This document shows positions 49,684-58,521 of a stretch of 64,000 nt of DNA, in pieces (within the stretch, counting starts at the first letter, position 1; each line of letters begins with the position of its first letter). A program made the translations under genes and the position numbers. The notes below the pieces were generated by a model. The model was not told where the DNA came from. It saw nothing but the letters and a program-made list of their open reading frames with translations, and made no database searches. The DNA is from Paenarthrobacter nitroguajacolicus (GTDB lineage Bacteria; Actinomycetota; Actinomycetes; Actinomycetales; Micrococcaceae). The stretch spans positions 34,572-98,571 of the forward strand of contig NZ_VNFK01000020.1 in assembly GCF_007786235.1 (NCBI RefSeq), written 5' to 3'.

Positions 49684-50589
49684 ATGCTGTATTCCAAAGT
49701 CACCCCCGAACAGAAGCGAGTGAGGCTGCGGGAGCTCCTCGCCTCAGGGACCGTGCAGCAGTTCCCGGGTGCGTTCAACCCGCTCTCGGCACGGCTGATC
49801 GAGGAAAAGGGCTTCGCCGGGGTCTACATCTCCGGCGCAGTCCTGGCCAACGACCTCGGCCTGCCCGACATCGGCCTGACCACCCTCACCGAGGTGGCAA
49901 CCCGTGCCGGGCAGATCGCCCGCATGACGGACCTGCCCTCCCTGGTGGACGCGGACACCGGCTTCGGTGAGCCCATGAACGTGGCCCGAACCATCCAGGA
50001 ACTCGAAAACGCAGGCCTGGCCGGCTGCCACATCGAGGACCAGTTCAACCCGAAACGCTGCGGCCACCTGGACGGCAAGAACGTGGTGGACATCGACACC
50101 GCCACCAAACGCATCCGCGCCGCGGCAGACGCACGCCGGGACCCGAACTTCCTCATCATGGCCCGCACCGACATCCGGGCCGTGGAAGGAATCCAAGCTG
50201 CCCAGGACCGTGCGAAGGCCCTGGTAGACGCCGGCGCTGACGCAATCTTCCCCGAAGCAATGGCAACCCTGGACGAGTTCCAAGCCATCCGCGACGCGGT
50301 GGATGTACCGATCCTGGCCAACATGACCGAGTTCGGCAAAAGCGAGCTGTTCACCGTCGACCAGCTCCAAAACGTCGGCGTAAACATGGTCATCTACCCC
50401 GTCACGCTGCTCCGCATTGCCATGGGCGCTGCAGAGCGTACTCTGGAATCGATTAGGGCTGCGGGGACCCAAGAAGCGCAAGTGGAAAACATGCTCACGC
50501 GTGCGCGCCTCTACGAACTCGTCGACTACGAGGCATACAACCAATTCGATACCGGCGTTTTCAACTTCCAGGTTCCTGGCGTCCGCTAG
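49684..50589 (+). CDS. prpB: 2-methylisocitrate lyase
   Basis: PrpB cleaves 2-methylisocitrate to succinate and pyruvate. The ATG follows the prpD stop with no gap, so translation is likely coupled, with an AAGGGA sequence inside the end of prpD. The 301-residue protein has the isocitrate-lyase-superfamily signature KRCGHLDGK at 124-132 with catalytic Cys126. Upstream lie LVDADTGFGEP (metal and phosphate contacts) and GCHIEDQ, and NMTEFGKSE comes later. All expected parts are present. Confidence 0.96.
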   Translation: MLYSKVTPEQKRVRLRELLASGTVQQFPGAFNPLSARLIEEKGFAGVYISGAVLANDLGLPDIGLTTLTEVATRAGQIARMTDLPSLVDADTGFGEPMNVARTIQELENAGLAGCHIEDQFNPKRCGHLDGKNVVDIDTATKRIRAAADARRDPNFLIMARTDIRAVEGIQAAQDRAKALVDAGADAIFPEAMATLDEFQAIRDAVDVPILANMTEFGKSELFTVDQLQNVGVNMVIYPVTLLRIAMGAAERTLESIRAAGTQEAQVENMLTRARLYELVDYEAYNQFDTGVFNFQVPGVR

Positions 50590-50666
50590 GTTCCGGATTC
50601 ATCAAGGGGAACGCGGGCACTCCGGAAACACCCGGCGCGCCTGCACAATGAACGAAGGAGAGCAGC

Positions 50667-51806
50667 ATGGCAGCTGTTGACATCAAAAAGGGCCTAGCCG
50701 GCGTCGTGGTGGACTACACCGCCGTCTCGAAGGTCAACCCGGACACCAACTCGCTGCTGTATCGCGGGTATCCGGTCCAGGAACTGGCCGCCAAATGCAG
50801 CTTCGAAGAGGTGGCATACCTGCTGTGGAATGGCGAACTGCCCAACGAAACGCAGCTCGCCGAGTTTACGGCCCGTGAGCGCGCGGGCCGTGCCCTGGAC
50901 CCGGTGGTCAAGTCTGTGGTGGATACGTTGCCTACCACTGCCCACCCCATGGATGTTTGCCGCACGGCGACGTCGGTGCTCGGCGCCCGGCACGAGCTGG
51001 CTGAGGACTCCTCGCCCGAAGCCAATATGAAGAAGGCAATCGACCTCTGGGCCGCCATGCCCGCCGTCGTGGCCTACGACCAGCGTCGCCGCCGGGGCCA
51101 GGACGCAGTGGAACCCCGCGAGGACCTGGACTACTCGGCGAACTTCCTGTGGATGACATTCGGCGAGGACCCGGTGGACGAAGTAGTGGAGGCGTTCAAC
51201 GTCTCCATGATCCTGTACGCAGAGCACTCCTTCAACGCCTCCACGTTCACCGCCCGCGTGGTCACCTCCACACTCTCAGACCTGCACTCAGCTGTCACAG
51301 CAGCCATCGGTGCCCTTAAGGGCCCGCTGCACGGCGGAGCCAACGAAGCCGTGATGCACACCTTTGACGAGATCGGCATCCGCAGCGAAGAATCCCTTGA
51401 GGAAGCCGCCACCCGTGCCCGTGCATGGATGGAAGATGCCCTGGCCCAGAAGAAGAAGGTCATGGGCTTCGGGCACCGTGTCTACAAGCACGGCGACTCC
51501 CGCGTGCCCACCATGAAGGCTGCCCTGGACAAAATGATCGCCCACTACGGACGACCCGAACTCCTGGGACTGTACAACGGACTCGAGCAGGCCATGGATG
51601 AGGCCAAGGCCATCAAGCCCAACCTCGACTACCCCGCCGGGCCCACCTACCACCTCATGGGCTTCGACACCCAGACGTTCACGCCACTGTTCGTCGCCAG
51701 CCGCATCACCGGCTGGACCGCCCACATCATGGAGCAGGTGGCGTCCAACTCCCTGATCCGTCCCCTGAGCGAATACAACGGACCGGAAGAGCGCCACGTG
51801 CCCTAA
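50667..51806 (+). CDS. prpC: 2-methylcitrate synthase
   Basis: PrpC condenses propionyl-CoA with oxaloacetate. The 379-residue protein is of the citrate synthase fold, with GLAGVVVDYTAVSKVNPDTNSLLYRGYPVQELA at the N-terminus as in the gram-positive 2-methylcitrate type. The catalytic His lies in GPLHGGANEAVMHTF, and GFGHRVYKHGDSRVP holds the second His. A catalytic Asp is expected in the C-terminal third. The ATG has AAGGAG six bases upstream. It is 77 bp after prpB and closes the prpDBC operon; propionyl-CoA synthetase is not present here. Confidence 0.95.
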   Translation: MAAVDIKKGLAGVVVDYTAVSKVNPDTNSLLYRGYPVQELAAKCSFEEVAYLLWNGELPNETQLAEFTARERAGRALDPVVKSVVDTLPTTAHPMDVCRTATSVLGARHELAEDSSPEANMKKAIDLWAAMPAVVAYDQRRRRGQDAVEPREDLDYSANFLWMTFGEDPVDEVVEAFNVSMILYAEHSFNASTFTARVVTSTLSDLHSAVTAAIGALKGPLHGGANEAVMHTFDEIGIRSEESLEEAATRARAWMEDALAQKKKVMGFGHRVYKHGDSRVPTMKAALDKMIAHYGRPELLGLYNGLEQAMDEAKAIKPNLDYPAGPTYHLMGFDTQTFTPLFVASRITGWTAHIMEQVASNSLIRPLSEYNGPEERHVP

Positions 51807-51833
51807 CGCTTCTGGCTTACAGAAGGAAGAACG

Positions 51834-51872
51834 ACGGCGGGCCGGTCACCGAAGAGGCGACCGGCCCGCCGT
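51834..51872. terminator. bidirectional terminator after prpC
   Basis: A 14-bp perfect stem (ACGGCGGGCCGGTC / GACCGGCCCGCCGT, 11-nt loop) followed by TGTTCCTT lies between prpC and the convergent NUDIX gene. Confidence 0.9.
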
Positions 51873-51880
51873 TGTTCCTT

Positions 51881-52378
51881 CTACTCCTCGGGGATCGTCC
51901 ACGCCACCGTGTGGACGTTGGCGACATTCTCATTGTCTGCCGCCAAGTCGACGCGTACTGCGATGCGTTGACCGGAAATCATGGCCGGCAGCCAGTGTTC
52001 GGCATCGGCCCACATGCGCTCCACCGGCAAGCGCTCCACGGGGAACCAGGCCGGGGCGATCTCCTCGCTTTCCGACGGCTCGCCCTCCCAGGCTCTGGTG
52101 AGGAACACCGTGGTGGCCATGTTCCAGTCAGGCCTGGCCGGAAACACGAAATCCACAGTTCCTGCCGGAACCAGATCGTTCGCATGGACTACAACGTTGA
52201 TTTCCTCCATGACCTCCCGGCATGCCGCCTCGGATGCGGTCTCCCCCAGTTCAACGTGCCCGCCGACGCCCACCACCTTGCCCCGGCCAAAGCCGGTCTT
52301 CTTGGTGCCGAGAAGTACGTACTCCCCATCCGCGCCGTTGCGGAGCAGGAAGCACAGAGTCACATGGGCTGCAGTCAT
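51881..52378 (-). CDS. NUDIX hydrolase, MutT/MTH1-like
   Basis: The 165-residue protein probably hydrolyses oxidised nucleoside triphosphates. From the ATG at 52378, with AAGGTAGG upstream, it begins HVTLCFLLRNG. The NUDIX box is GGHVELGETASEAACREVMEEINV, with all glutamates of REVMEE present, but the usual glycine near its end is replaced by asparagine. The C-terminal part (WFPVERLPVERMWADAEHWLP) is like the MTH1 group. It converges on prpC and diverges from a membrane protein gene. Confidence 0.88.
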   Translation of the reverse strand: MTAAHVTLCFLLRNGADGEYVLLGTKKTGFGRGKVVGVGGHVELGETASEAACREVMEEINVVVHANDLVPAGTVDFVFPARPDWNMATTVFLTRAWEGEPSESEEIAPAWFPVERLPVERMWADAEHWLPAMISGQRIAVRVDLAADNENVANVHTVAWTIPEE

Positions 52379-52434
52379 GCTGCCTACCTTAACCTGATCT
52401 CCCCAGCCGTTGCCGCCATTGCTACAGTGAGCCC

Positions 52435-53205
52435 ATGAGCGAAGGTGGGGGTGACGTGCGTGCCAACGTGGCCGCCGTCGATGAGGTTGCTGAGGTGCCG
52501 CCAAAGGCAGGGAACGCCAAGGATGAGACCGCCACGGGTCCTGTCCGTGCAGCCAAGCCTGAACGGGACTCCTGGCTGCCCCGTTGGCTGGTGGCGCACC
52601 CCCTCTACGTCGGTTGGGCGTGGACAGTAGTGTGGGCAGGGCTCATCATCCTGGACGAAGTGGTGGACCTGGCCGGATGGACGTGGTACCTCCTGGTCCT
52701 TGTGGCCGCCCTCCCCACCTTGGTCTCCACCCTGGTGGTGCTGCATGCCACTCCCCGCAGTCACCTGAGGGCCGTGGACGCCACCGTGCTGGGCCACTTT
52801 TTTGTGCGGTTCCTGGCGCTTGTAGCAGCGTTCATGGTGTGGGCGGCCTCCGTCGTGATGAGTGCCTCGATCTCCACGACAGTCCAGTCCGTGATTGGCG
52901 ATTCCGAGAAGGAAGTTACTGCTCTCGGCTTCAACCTCATGCTGGCGGCGGTTCCGCTGGTGCTCTCAATCCTGTGGATGGCCTTCATCGTGCGCTGTGC
53001 TTGGTTCCTGCGGAGGCTGCGCGGCTGGCGGCAGATACCGGTAAAGACCCGTGTGCCTAAGAAGTTCCTCCGCGGACGGCCCCGGCTCAAGCGTGTAGTG
53101 GTAGGGCTCGCGCACCCCGGTCTCCTGCTGGTAGCAGGTTTGGGAACGTCGCTGCTGGCGCTGTTTGTGGACGCCGTGGAACTGACGCTGAACGTACTGG
53201 ACTAA
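52435..53205 (+). CDS. hypothetical four- to five-pass membrane protein
   Basis: The 256-residue protein has a polar N-terminus of about 50 residues. Membrane segments lie at about 58-78, 82-104, 124-147, 169-190 and 226-246, and a basic cytoplasmic loop (RRLRGWRQIPVKTRVPKKFLRGRPRLKR) lies before the last. I do not recognise a named family; nothing in the chain suggests an enzyme. It diverges from the NUDIX gene across about 56 bp and converges with xerD. Confidence 0.8.
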   Translation: MSEGGGDVRANVAAVDEVAEVPPKAGNAKDETATGPVRAAKPERDSWLPRWLVAHPLYVGWAWTVVWAGLIILDEVVDLAGWTWYLLVLVAALPTLVSTLVVLHATPRSHLRAVDATVLGHFFVRFLALVAAFMVWAASVVMSASISTTVQSVIGDSEKEVTALGFNLMLAAVPLVLSILWMAFIVRCAWFLRRLRGWRQIPVKTRVPKKFLRGRPRLKRVVVGLAHPGLLLVAGLGTSLLALFVDAVELTLNVLD

Positions 53206-53237
53206 TTGGCCGGACGTTTTAGGCGGGACGATAGCAA

Positions 53238-54227
53238 CTAGCCGAGCGCCCTCGGGTGTGCCGCTGCGTAGATTTCGCGCAACGTGTCCGCGGTGACCAG
53301 TGTATAAACCTGCGTGGTGGTCACGGACGCATGGCCCAACAGTTCCTGCACCACCCTGACATCCGCCCCGCCCTCCAGGAGATGCGTGGCGAAAGAGTGG
53401 CGCAGGGTGTGCGGCGAGACGTCCTTGGTGATATTGGCCTTCTCGGCAGCCGTTTTGAGGATGGTCCATGCGCTCTGCCTGCTGATCCGCCCGCCCCGGG
53501 CGTTCAGGAACAGAGCCGGAGTGCCTTTGCCTTTGGACGCCAGCAAGGGCCTGCCACGGACAACATAAGCCCCGACGGCGCGTGCACCGTAGGAGCCCAG
53601 CGGCACCAGCCGTTCCTTGGAACCTTTGCCGAACAACCTCACGATGGCAGGATCGCCGCCGGTGTCCTCGAGGGAAACGTCGTCCACGTCCAGTCCCACG
53701 GCTTCACTGATGCGGGCCCCGGTGGAGTACAGAAATTCCAGGAGGGCGCGGTCCCGAAGTCCTGTGGCACTATCCGAGCCGGCAGCTTCCAGGATGCGCG
53801 TAACCTCACCGACGCTGATGGCTTTCGGAAGCCGCTTGCCCGGCATGGGCGGGTGGACATCGCTGGCGGGGTCCACCGTCGTTGTTCCTTCCAGGGCCCA
53901 AAACTTATGTAGTCCACGGACAGCTACCACCGTGCGTGCGGCTGAGCGGACACCAAGGACGGCAGCCCCATCCGAACCGTCGGACAACGCTTGAACAAAA
54001 GCGGTGACATGGTGGCGGGTAATGTCGCCAGGCCGTTCCACCCCCTGGGCCGCGAGGAAATTTGAGTACCTTGCGAGGTCACGGCGATAAGCGGCCAAGG
54101 TGTTCGCGGCCAAACCGCGTTCCACGCCGACGTGCTGAAGATAGTCAGTCACTGCGCGGTCAACGCCGTTGACGGTTCGCGTGGCGGCCTCGGCCATGCT
54201 CAGCGCTGGCTCGGGTGAGCCGGCCAT
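53238..54227 (-). CDS. xerD: tyrosine site-specific recombinase XerD
   Basis: XerD resolves chromosome dimers at dif with XerC. The 329-residue protein has an N-terminal SAM-like domain and a C-terminal catalytic domain with the full set of active residues: Arg172 (TGARISEA), Lys201, His273 and Arg276 (PHTLRHSFATHLL), His299 (LLGHA) and Tyr308 (TQVYT). The start may be the ATG at 54227, which overlaps the NUDIX end by 28 nt, or the ATG at 54197. In many relatives xerD stands next to parA-scpAB; here about 10 kb of metabolic genes separates them. Confidence 0.94.
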   Translation of the reverse strand: MAGSPEPALSMAEAATRTVNGVDRAVTDYLQHVGVERGLAANTLAAYRRDLARYSNFLAAQGVERPGDITRHHVTAFVQALSDGSDGAAVLGVRSAARTVVAVRGLHKFWALEGTTTVDPASDVHPPMPGKRLPKAISVGEVTRILEAAGSDSATGLRDRALLEFLYSTGARISEAVGLDVDDVSLEDTGGDPAIVRLFGKGSKERLVPLGSYGARAVGAYVVRGRPLLASKGKGTPALFLNARGGRISRQSAWTILKTAAEKANITKDVSPHTLRHSFATHLLEGGADVRVVQELLGHASVTTTQVYTLVTADTLREIYAAAHPRALG

Positions 54228-54862
54228 GGTGCGTTGGCAGGACGCAGACTGCTGAATCCGTCAGCCTTGGCAGCGGCGGCCGCGAGGATTCCGAGGACTG
54301 CCGAGGGGTTGTGCAGCCTACCTTCGAGGACGGCACGCACGGCCTCGTCCAACGGAACCCATTGGAGCTCGATCTCCGCCTCTTCGTCGGTGCGAACGTG
54401 TCGCTCGGCCTCCGGGACATCGGTGATGCCACGGGCCAGGTAGATCCGAACCGCTTCGCTGGAGGAGCCCGGAGAGTTGAAAAAGTCCACCAGTACATTC
54501 CAGGTAGCTGCAACGAGGTCGGCTTCCTCAGCGAGCTCCCGTGCTGCGCCCACCACAAAATCTTCACCTTCGACATCCAGCAGGCCAGCCGGAATCTCCC
54601 AAAGATCCATGCCCACGGGGTGGCGGTACTGCTTCAGCAGCAGGACCTCACCGTCCACGTTCATGGGGAGCACGGCTACTGCGCCAGGGTGGTCGATGTA
54701 GTCACGGACCAGGGCGTCAGTGTCCTCGCTCAGCTGGAACGAGTCGCTGACCACATCCCAAATGCGGCCTTCGTAAACCTTGCTGGTAGACAAAAGACGG
54801 CGCGGGCTCGGCATGTCCGAAACCTGCCTTGATGTGCGGGGGGTTTCAGAGATACCGGGCAT
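54200..54862 (-). CDS. NUDIX hydrolase, ADP-ribose pyrophosphatase-like
   Basis: The 220-residue protein likely hydrolyses ADP-ribose. The box AGLLDVEGEDFVVGAARELAEEADL is typical of the ADP-ribose group, and DYIDHPGAVAVLPMNVDGEVLLLKQYRHPVG comes before it. WEIPAG with PGSSSEAVRIYLARG supports the assignment. It lies 28 bp after pyrG and overlaps or abuts xerD, giving the order pyrG-nudix-xerD, which is conserved in actinobacteria. Confidence 0.92.
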   Translation of the reverse strand: MPGISETPRTSRQVSDMPSPRRLLSTSKVYEGRIWDVVSDSFQLSEDTDALVRDYIDHPGAVAVLPMNVDGEVLLLKQYRHPVGMDLWEIPAGLLDVEGEDFVVGAARELAEEADLVAATWNVLVDFFNSPGSSSEAVRIYLARGITDVPEAERHVRTDEEAEIELQWVPLDEAVRAVLEGRLHNPSAVLGILAAAAAKADGFSSLRPANAPWPAHPSQR

Positions 54863-54890
54863 CGCGCCGTCCTTTGCTTTTTTCTTGCGT

Positions 54891-56639
54891 TTACTTGGCA
54901 GCTACCGCGCGGGCACCGGTCTTGGTGGCAACAGGGCCGCCTTCACGACGCTCCAGTGCAGCCTTGACCAGGCCAGCGAACAGCGGGTGAGGGCGCGTAG
55001 GCCGGGAGCTGAGCTCCGGGTGCGCCTGCGTTGCAACGTAGAACGGGTGCACTTCACGGGGAAGCTCAACATACTCCACGAGCTTGCCGTCAGGAGAGGT
55101 ACCCGAGAACACCAGGCCCTCGGCCGCGATCTGGTCGCGGTACTTGTTGTTGACCTCGTAGCGGTGACGGTGGCGTTCGCTGACAGTGGTGGTGCCGTAG
55201 GTCTCGGCGATGACCGAGCCCTCGTCCAGCTTGGCTTCGTAGAGGCCCAGGCGCATGGTGCCGCCGAGGTCTCCCTTGCCTTCCACGATGTCCAACTGCT
55301 CTTCCATGGTGGCGATGACCGGGTACTTGGAATCCGGCTCGAACTCGCTCGAGGACGCGCCTTCCAGGCCAACGACGTTGCGGGCGTACTCGATGACCAT
55401 GCACTGCAGGCCAAGGCAGAGACCCAGGACGGGGAGCTTGGATTCACGGGCGAACTTCAACGCGCCAAGCTTGCCTTCGAGTCCGCGGATACCGAATCCA
55501 CCCGGAACGCAGATGGCGTCCACGCCGGCCAGGGACTTGGTGGCACCTGCGAGGGTTTCACACTCGTCCGAAGGGACCCAACGGATCTTAACCTTGGCTT
55601 CGTTGGCGAACCCGCCGGCACGGAGCGCTTCGGTGACCGAGAGGTACGCATCCGGAAGGTCGATGTACTTGCCCACCAGGGCGATTTCGACCTCGTGCTT
55701 GGGGTTGTGGACGGCTTCGAGCAGCTTGTCCCACTTGCTCCAGTCAACGTCCTTGAACGGCAGATCCAGTGCCCGGACGATGTAGGAGTCCAGGCCCTGT
55801 GAGTGCAGCGTCTTGGGGATGTCGTAGATGCTGGGGGCATCCGCGGCGTTGACCACGGCGTCGATGTCGACGTCGCACATGCGGCCGATCTTCTCGCGCA
55901 TGGCATCGGGCACTTCGCGGTCCGAGCGGATCACGATGGCTTCAGGCTGGATGCCGATGGAGCGAAGGGCTGCCACGGAGTGCTGCGTCGGCTTGGTCTT
56001 CAGTTCCTGGGAAGGACCGATGTACGGCACCAGGGAAACATGGAGGAAGAAGACGTTGTTGCGGCCAACATCCTGGCGGACCTGGCGGGCCGACTCGAGG
56101 AAGGGCTGCGACTCGATATCGCCCACCGTGCCACCGATTTCGGTGATGATGACGTCCGGAGCGTTCTTGCCTTCGGCAGGCAGTCGCATACGGCGCTTGA
56201 TTTCATCCGTGATGTGCGGGATGACCTGAACGGTGTCTCCGAGGTATTCGCCGCGGCGTTCCTTGGCAATCACGGTGGAGTAGATCTGGCCGGTTGTCAC
56301 GTTGGCCGAACCTTCGAGGTTTTCATCGAGGAAGCGCTCGTAGTGTCCGATGTCGAGGTCGGTTTCGGCGCCGTCATCCGTCACGAATACTTCGCCGTGC
56401 TGGAAGGGGTTCATCGTGCCCGGATCCACGTTCAAGTAGGGATCGAGCTTCTGCATAGTTACAGACAAACCGCGTGCCCGCAGCAGGTGGCCGAGGCTGG
56501 AAGCCGTCAGACCCTTACCGAGCGAGGACGCCACACCACCGGTGACGAAGATGTGTTTGGTCGTCTTGGACGAGCCCGGGAACCGGGAATTTACACGGGA
56601 ATTTGATCGCTGCACCACGGAATTCGAGCTTATCATCAA
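54891..56639 (-). CDS. pyrG: CTP synthase
   Basis: PyrG aminates UTP to CTP using glutamine. The 582-residue frame has the amidoligase domain starting TKHIFVTGGVASSLGKGLTASSLGHLL with the P-loop, then QKLDPYLNVDPGTMNPFQHGEVFVTDDGAETDLDIGHYERF. The glutamine amidotransferase domain has the catalytic Cys in GLCLGLQC and the His/Glu in AQAHPELSSRP. The start may be ATG 56639 (AAGG eight bases upstream) or GTG 56618; the first 25 residues are variable. Confidence 0.97.
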   Translation of the reverse strand: MMISSNSVVQRSNSRVNSRFPGSSKTTKHIFVTGGVASSLGKGLTASSLGHLLRARGLSVTMQKLDPYLNVDPGTMNPFQHGEVFVTDDGAETDLDIGHYERFLDENLEGSANVTTGQIYSTVIAKERRGEYLGDTVQVIPHITDEIKRRMRLPAEGKNAPDVIITEIGGTVGDIESQPFLESARQVRQDVGRNNVFFLHVSLVPYIGPSQELKTKPTQHSVAALRSIGIQPEAIVIRSDREVPDAMREKIGRMCDVDIDAVVNAADAPSIYDIPKTLHSQGLDSYIVRALDLPFKDVDWSKWDKLLEAVHNPKHEVEIALVGKYIDLPDAYLSVTEALRAGGFANEAKVKIRWVPSDECETLAGATKSLAGVDAICVPGGFGIRGLEGKLGALKFARESKLPVLGLCLGLQCMVIEYARNVVGLEGASSSEFEPDSKYPVIATMEEQLDIVEGKGDLGGTMRLGLYEAKLDEGSVIAETYGTTTVSERHRHRYEVNNKYRDQIAAEGLVFSGTSPDGKLVEYVELPREVHPFYVATQAHPELSSRPTRPHPLFAGLVKAALERREGGPVATKTGARAVAAK

Positions 56640-56778
56640 TTACGCCTTCCAAGCGTCCGGTTCGATTCCCCAAATGGTCAATAGTTGCCCAGGACCGCGT
56701 TCCAATCAAGAGCCGGGCCGGACCAAGTGCTGCGATGTGATTGTGGGCACGTCGGTCAAACCCTCCTGCCTGAGCCGG

Positions 56779-58518
56779 CTAGGCGCGCTGGGGCAGGAGC
56801 TTCGCGTCGTCCAGCAGTTCCTGGGCGTGGGCCTGCGCAGACTCGGAATCCTCTTGCCCGGCCAACATGCGGGCAAGTTCCTTGACACGTTCGTCGTCGC
56901 TGAGCAACTGCACGTCGCTGGAGGTGAATCCTGTGGTCGTCTTTCCGTCGGAGCCCCGCACGGATGTCTTGGTCACGCGGATGTGCTGGTCGGCGAAAGC
57001 AGCCACCTGGGGCAGGTGGGTCACCACCAGCACCTGGACGTGGCGGGCCAACATGGCCAAGCGGCGTCCGATTTCGACGGCGGCCCGGCCGCCAACGCCC
57101 GCGTCCACTTCGTCAAAGACGAAAGTCGGGACGGGATCCACAGCTGCCAGAACTACCTCTATAGCCAACATCACCCTGGAGAGTTCACCGCCTGACGCCC
57201 CTTTGCCCAGTGGCCTGGCGGGAGCGCCCGAATGCGGCCGCAGGAGGAAGGCGATCTCGTCGGTGCCCCACGGGCCCAACGATCCGCTGCCGTCCACCTC
57301 GATGACCAACGTGGCGTCCGCCATGGCCAGGGCCTTCAGCTCCGCGCTGACCCTTGATGACAGGTCCTTGGCAGCCTTCTGGCGGGCTTTGCTGATTGTT
57401 GCCGCCTGCTTCCTCAAGGTGCCCTCGGCAGAAGCCACCTCGGCGTCCAGGGACTCGATACGGCTTGAGTCGTCCTGCAGCTCGTCCAAGCGAGTCCTCG
57501 CGGCCGCTGCCCACTCCAGCACTTCATCGATGCTGGGGGCGTACTTGCGGATCAGCTTGGCCAAAGCGGCTCGGCGGTCCTCGATCTCGGAGAGCCGTTC
57601 CGGCCCTTCCGTGTCCAACGCGGCCTGGTAGCTGGACAGCTCGGCCGCGATGTCATTGAGGAGGAACCCGACTTCAGCAAGCCGGGTAGCGGCAGAACGC
57701 AACTCCTCGTCATGCTCGGCCACATGCTCGAGTGTCCGTTTTGCCGCATCCACCATGGAGGTTGCGTCCCCGGCGTCCCCGAATTCCTCCGCGATGAGAG
57801 ATTCATGGGCCGCAGCCGCTGCCAGCCTCAGCTCTTCGACATTCGCCAGCTTCACGGCCTCGGCCTTGAGGGTTTCGTCCTCGCCCGGCTGGGGGTCGAC
57901 ATCGTCGATTTCCTTGAGGGCAGCGTCCAACGACTCAGCTTCACGGAGACGTTCGCGAGCTTCACTCCGCAAGGTTTCGAGCTCGGCCTGGATGGCCTTC
58001 CAATGGTTGAAGAGCTCCTGGTACTCCCCCAGGCTTTTGGCGAGGGGGGCGCCAGCGAACCTGTCCAAGGCATGCCGCTGCGCCGTAGCACTCTTGAGGC
58101 GGATCTGGTCCGACTGCCCATGGACCACCACCAGGCTTTCGCCCAACTCCGCCAGCACGCCCACAGGTGCCGCACGTCCGCCAACGTAAGCACGGCTGCG
58201 CCCATCGGCACCCACGGTGCGGGCCAACAGGAGCTCTGCGACGCCGTCGAACTCCTCGGCCTCACCGCCGGCCTCCTTGGCGCGTTCAACGGCACTGTGC
58301 GCGGGATCGAGCTTCAGCACGGCCTCCGCAGAGGCGGACTTGGCGCCGCTCCGGACAGCTCCCGCGTCCGAGCGGGCACCAAGGAGAAGCCCGACGGCGG
58401 TCACCACCATGGTTTTGCCCGCGCCGGTTTCGCCCGTGACGACGCTGAGCCCGGGGCCCAGCGGCAGGGCGGCGTCAGTGATGACGCCGAGGTCACGGAT
58501 TCGGAGTTCTTCAAGCAT
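56779..58518 (-). CDS. recN: DNA repair ATPase RecN
   Basis: RecN is an SMC-like protein that acts early in double-strand break repair. The 579-residue protein begins MLEELRIRDLGVITDAALPLGPGLSVVTGETGAGKTMVV with the Walker A at 29-37. It has a long coiled-coil middle, including AELETLRSEARERLREAESLDAAL, and ends with FVFDEVDAGVGGRAAVEIGRRLAMLARHVQVLVVTHLPQVAAFAD, containing the Walker B and signature region. It lies three bases after nadK. Confidence 0.96.
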   Translation of the reverse strand: MLEELRIRDLGVITDAALPLGPGLSVVTGETGAGKTMVVTAVGLLLGARSDAGAVRSGAKSASAEAVLKLDPAHSAVERAKEAGGEAEEFDGVAELLLARTVGADGRSRAYVGGRAAPVGVLAELGESLVVVHGQSDQIRLKSATAQRHALDRFAGAPLAKSLGEYQELFNHWKAIQAELETLRSEARERLREAESLDAALKEIDDVDPQPGEDETLKAEAVKLANVEELRLAAAAAHESLIAEEFGDAGDATSMVDAAKRTLEHVAEHDEELRSAATRLAEVGFLLNDIAAELSSYQAALDTEGPERLSEIEDRRAALAKLIRKYAPSIDEVLEWAAAARTRLDELQDDSSRIESLDAEVASAEGTLRKQAATISKARQKAAKDLSSRVSAELKALAMADATLVIEVDGSGSLGPWGTDEIAFLLRPHSGAPARPLGKGASGGELSRVMLAIEVVLAAVDPVPTFVFDEVDAGVGGRAAVEIGRRLAMLARHVQVLVVTHLPQVAAFADQHIRVTKTSVRGSDGKTTTGFTSSDVQLLSDDERVKELARMLAGQEDSESAQAHAQELLDDAKLLPQRA

Positions 58519-58521
58519 GGT

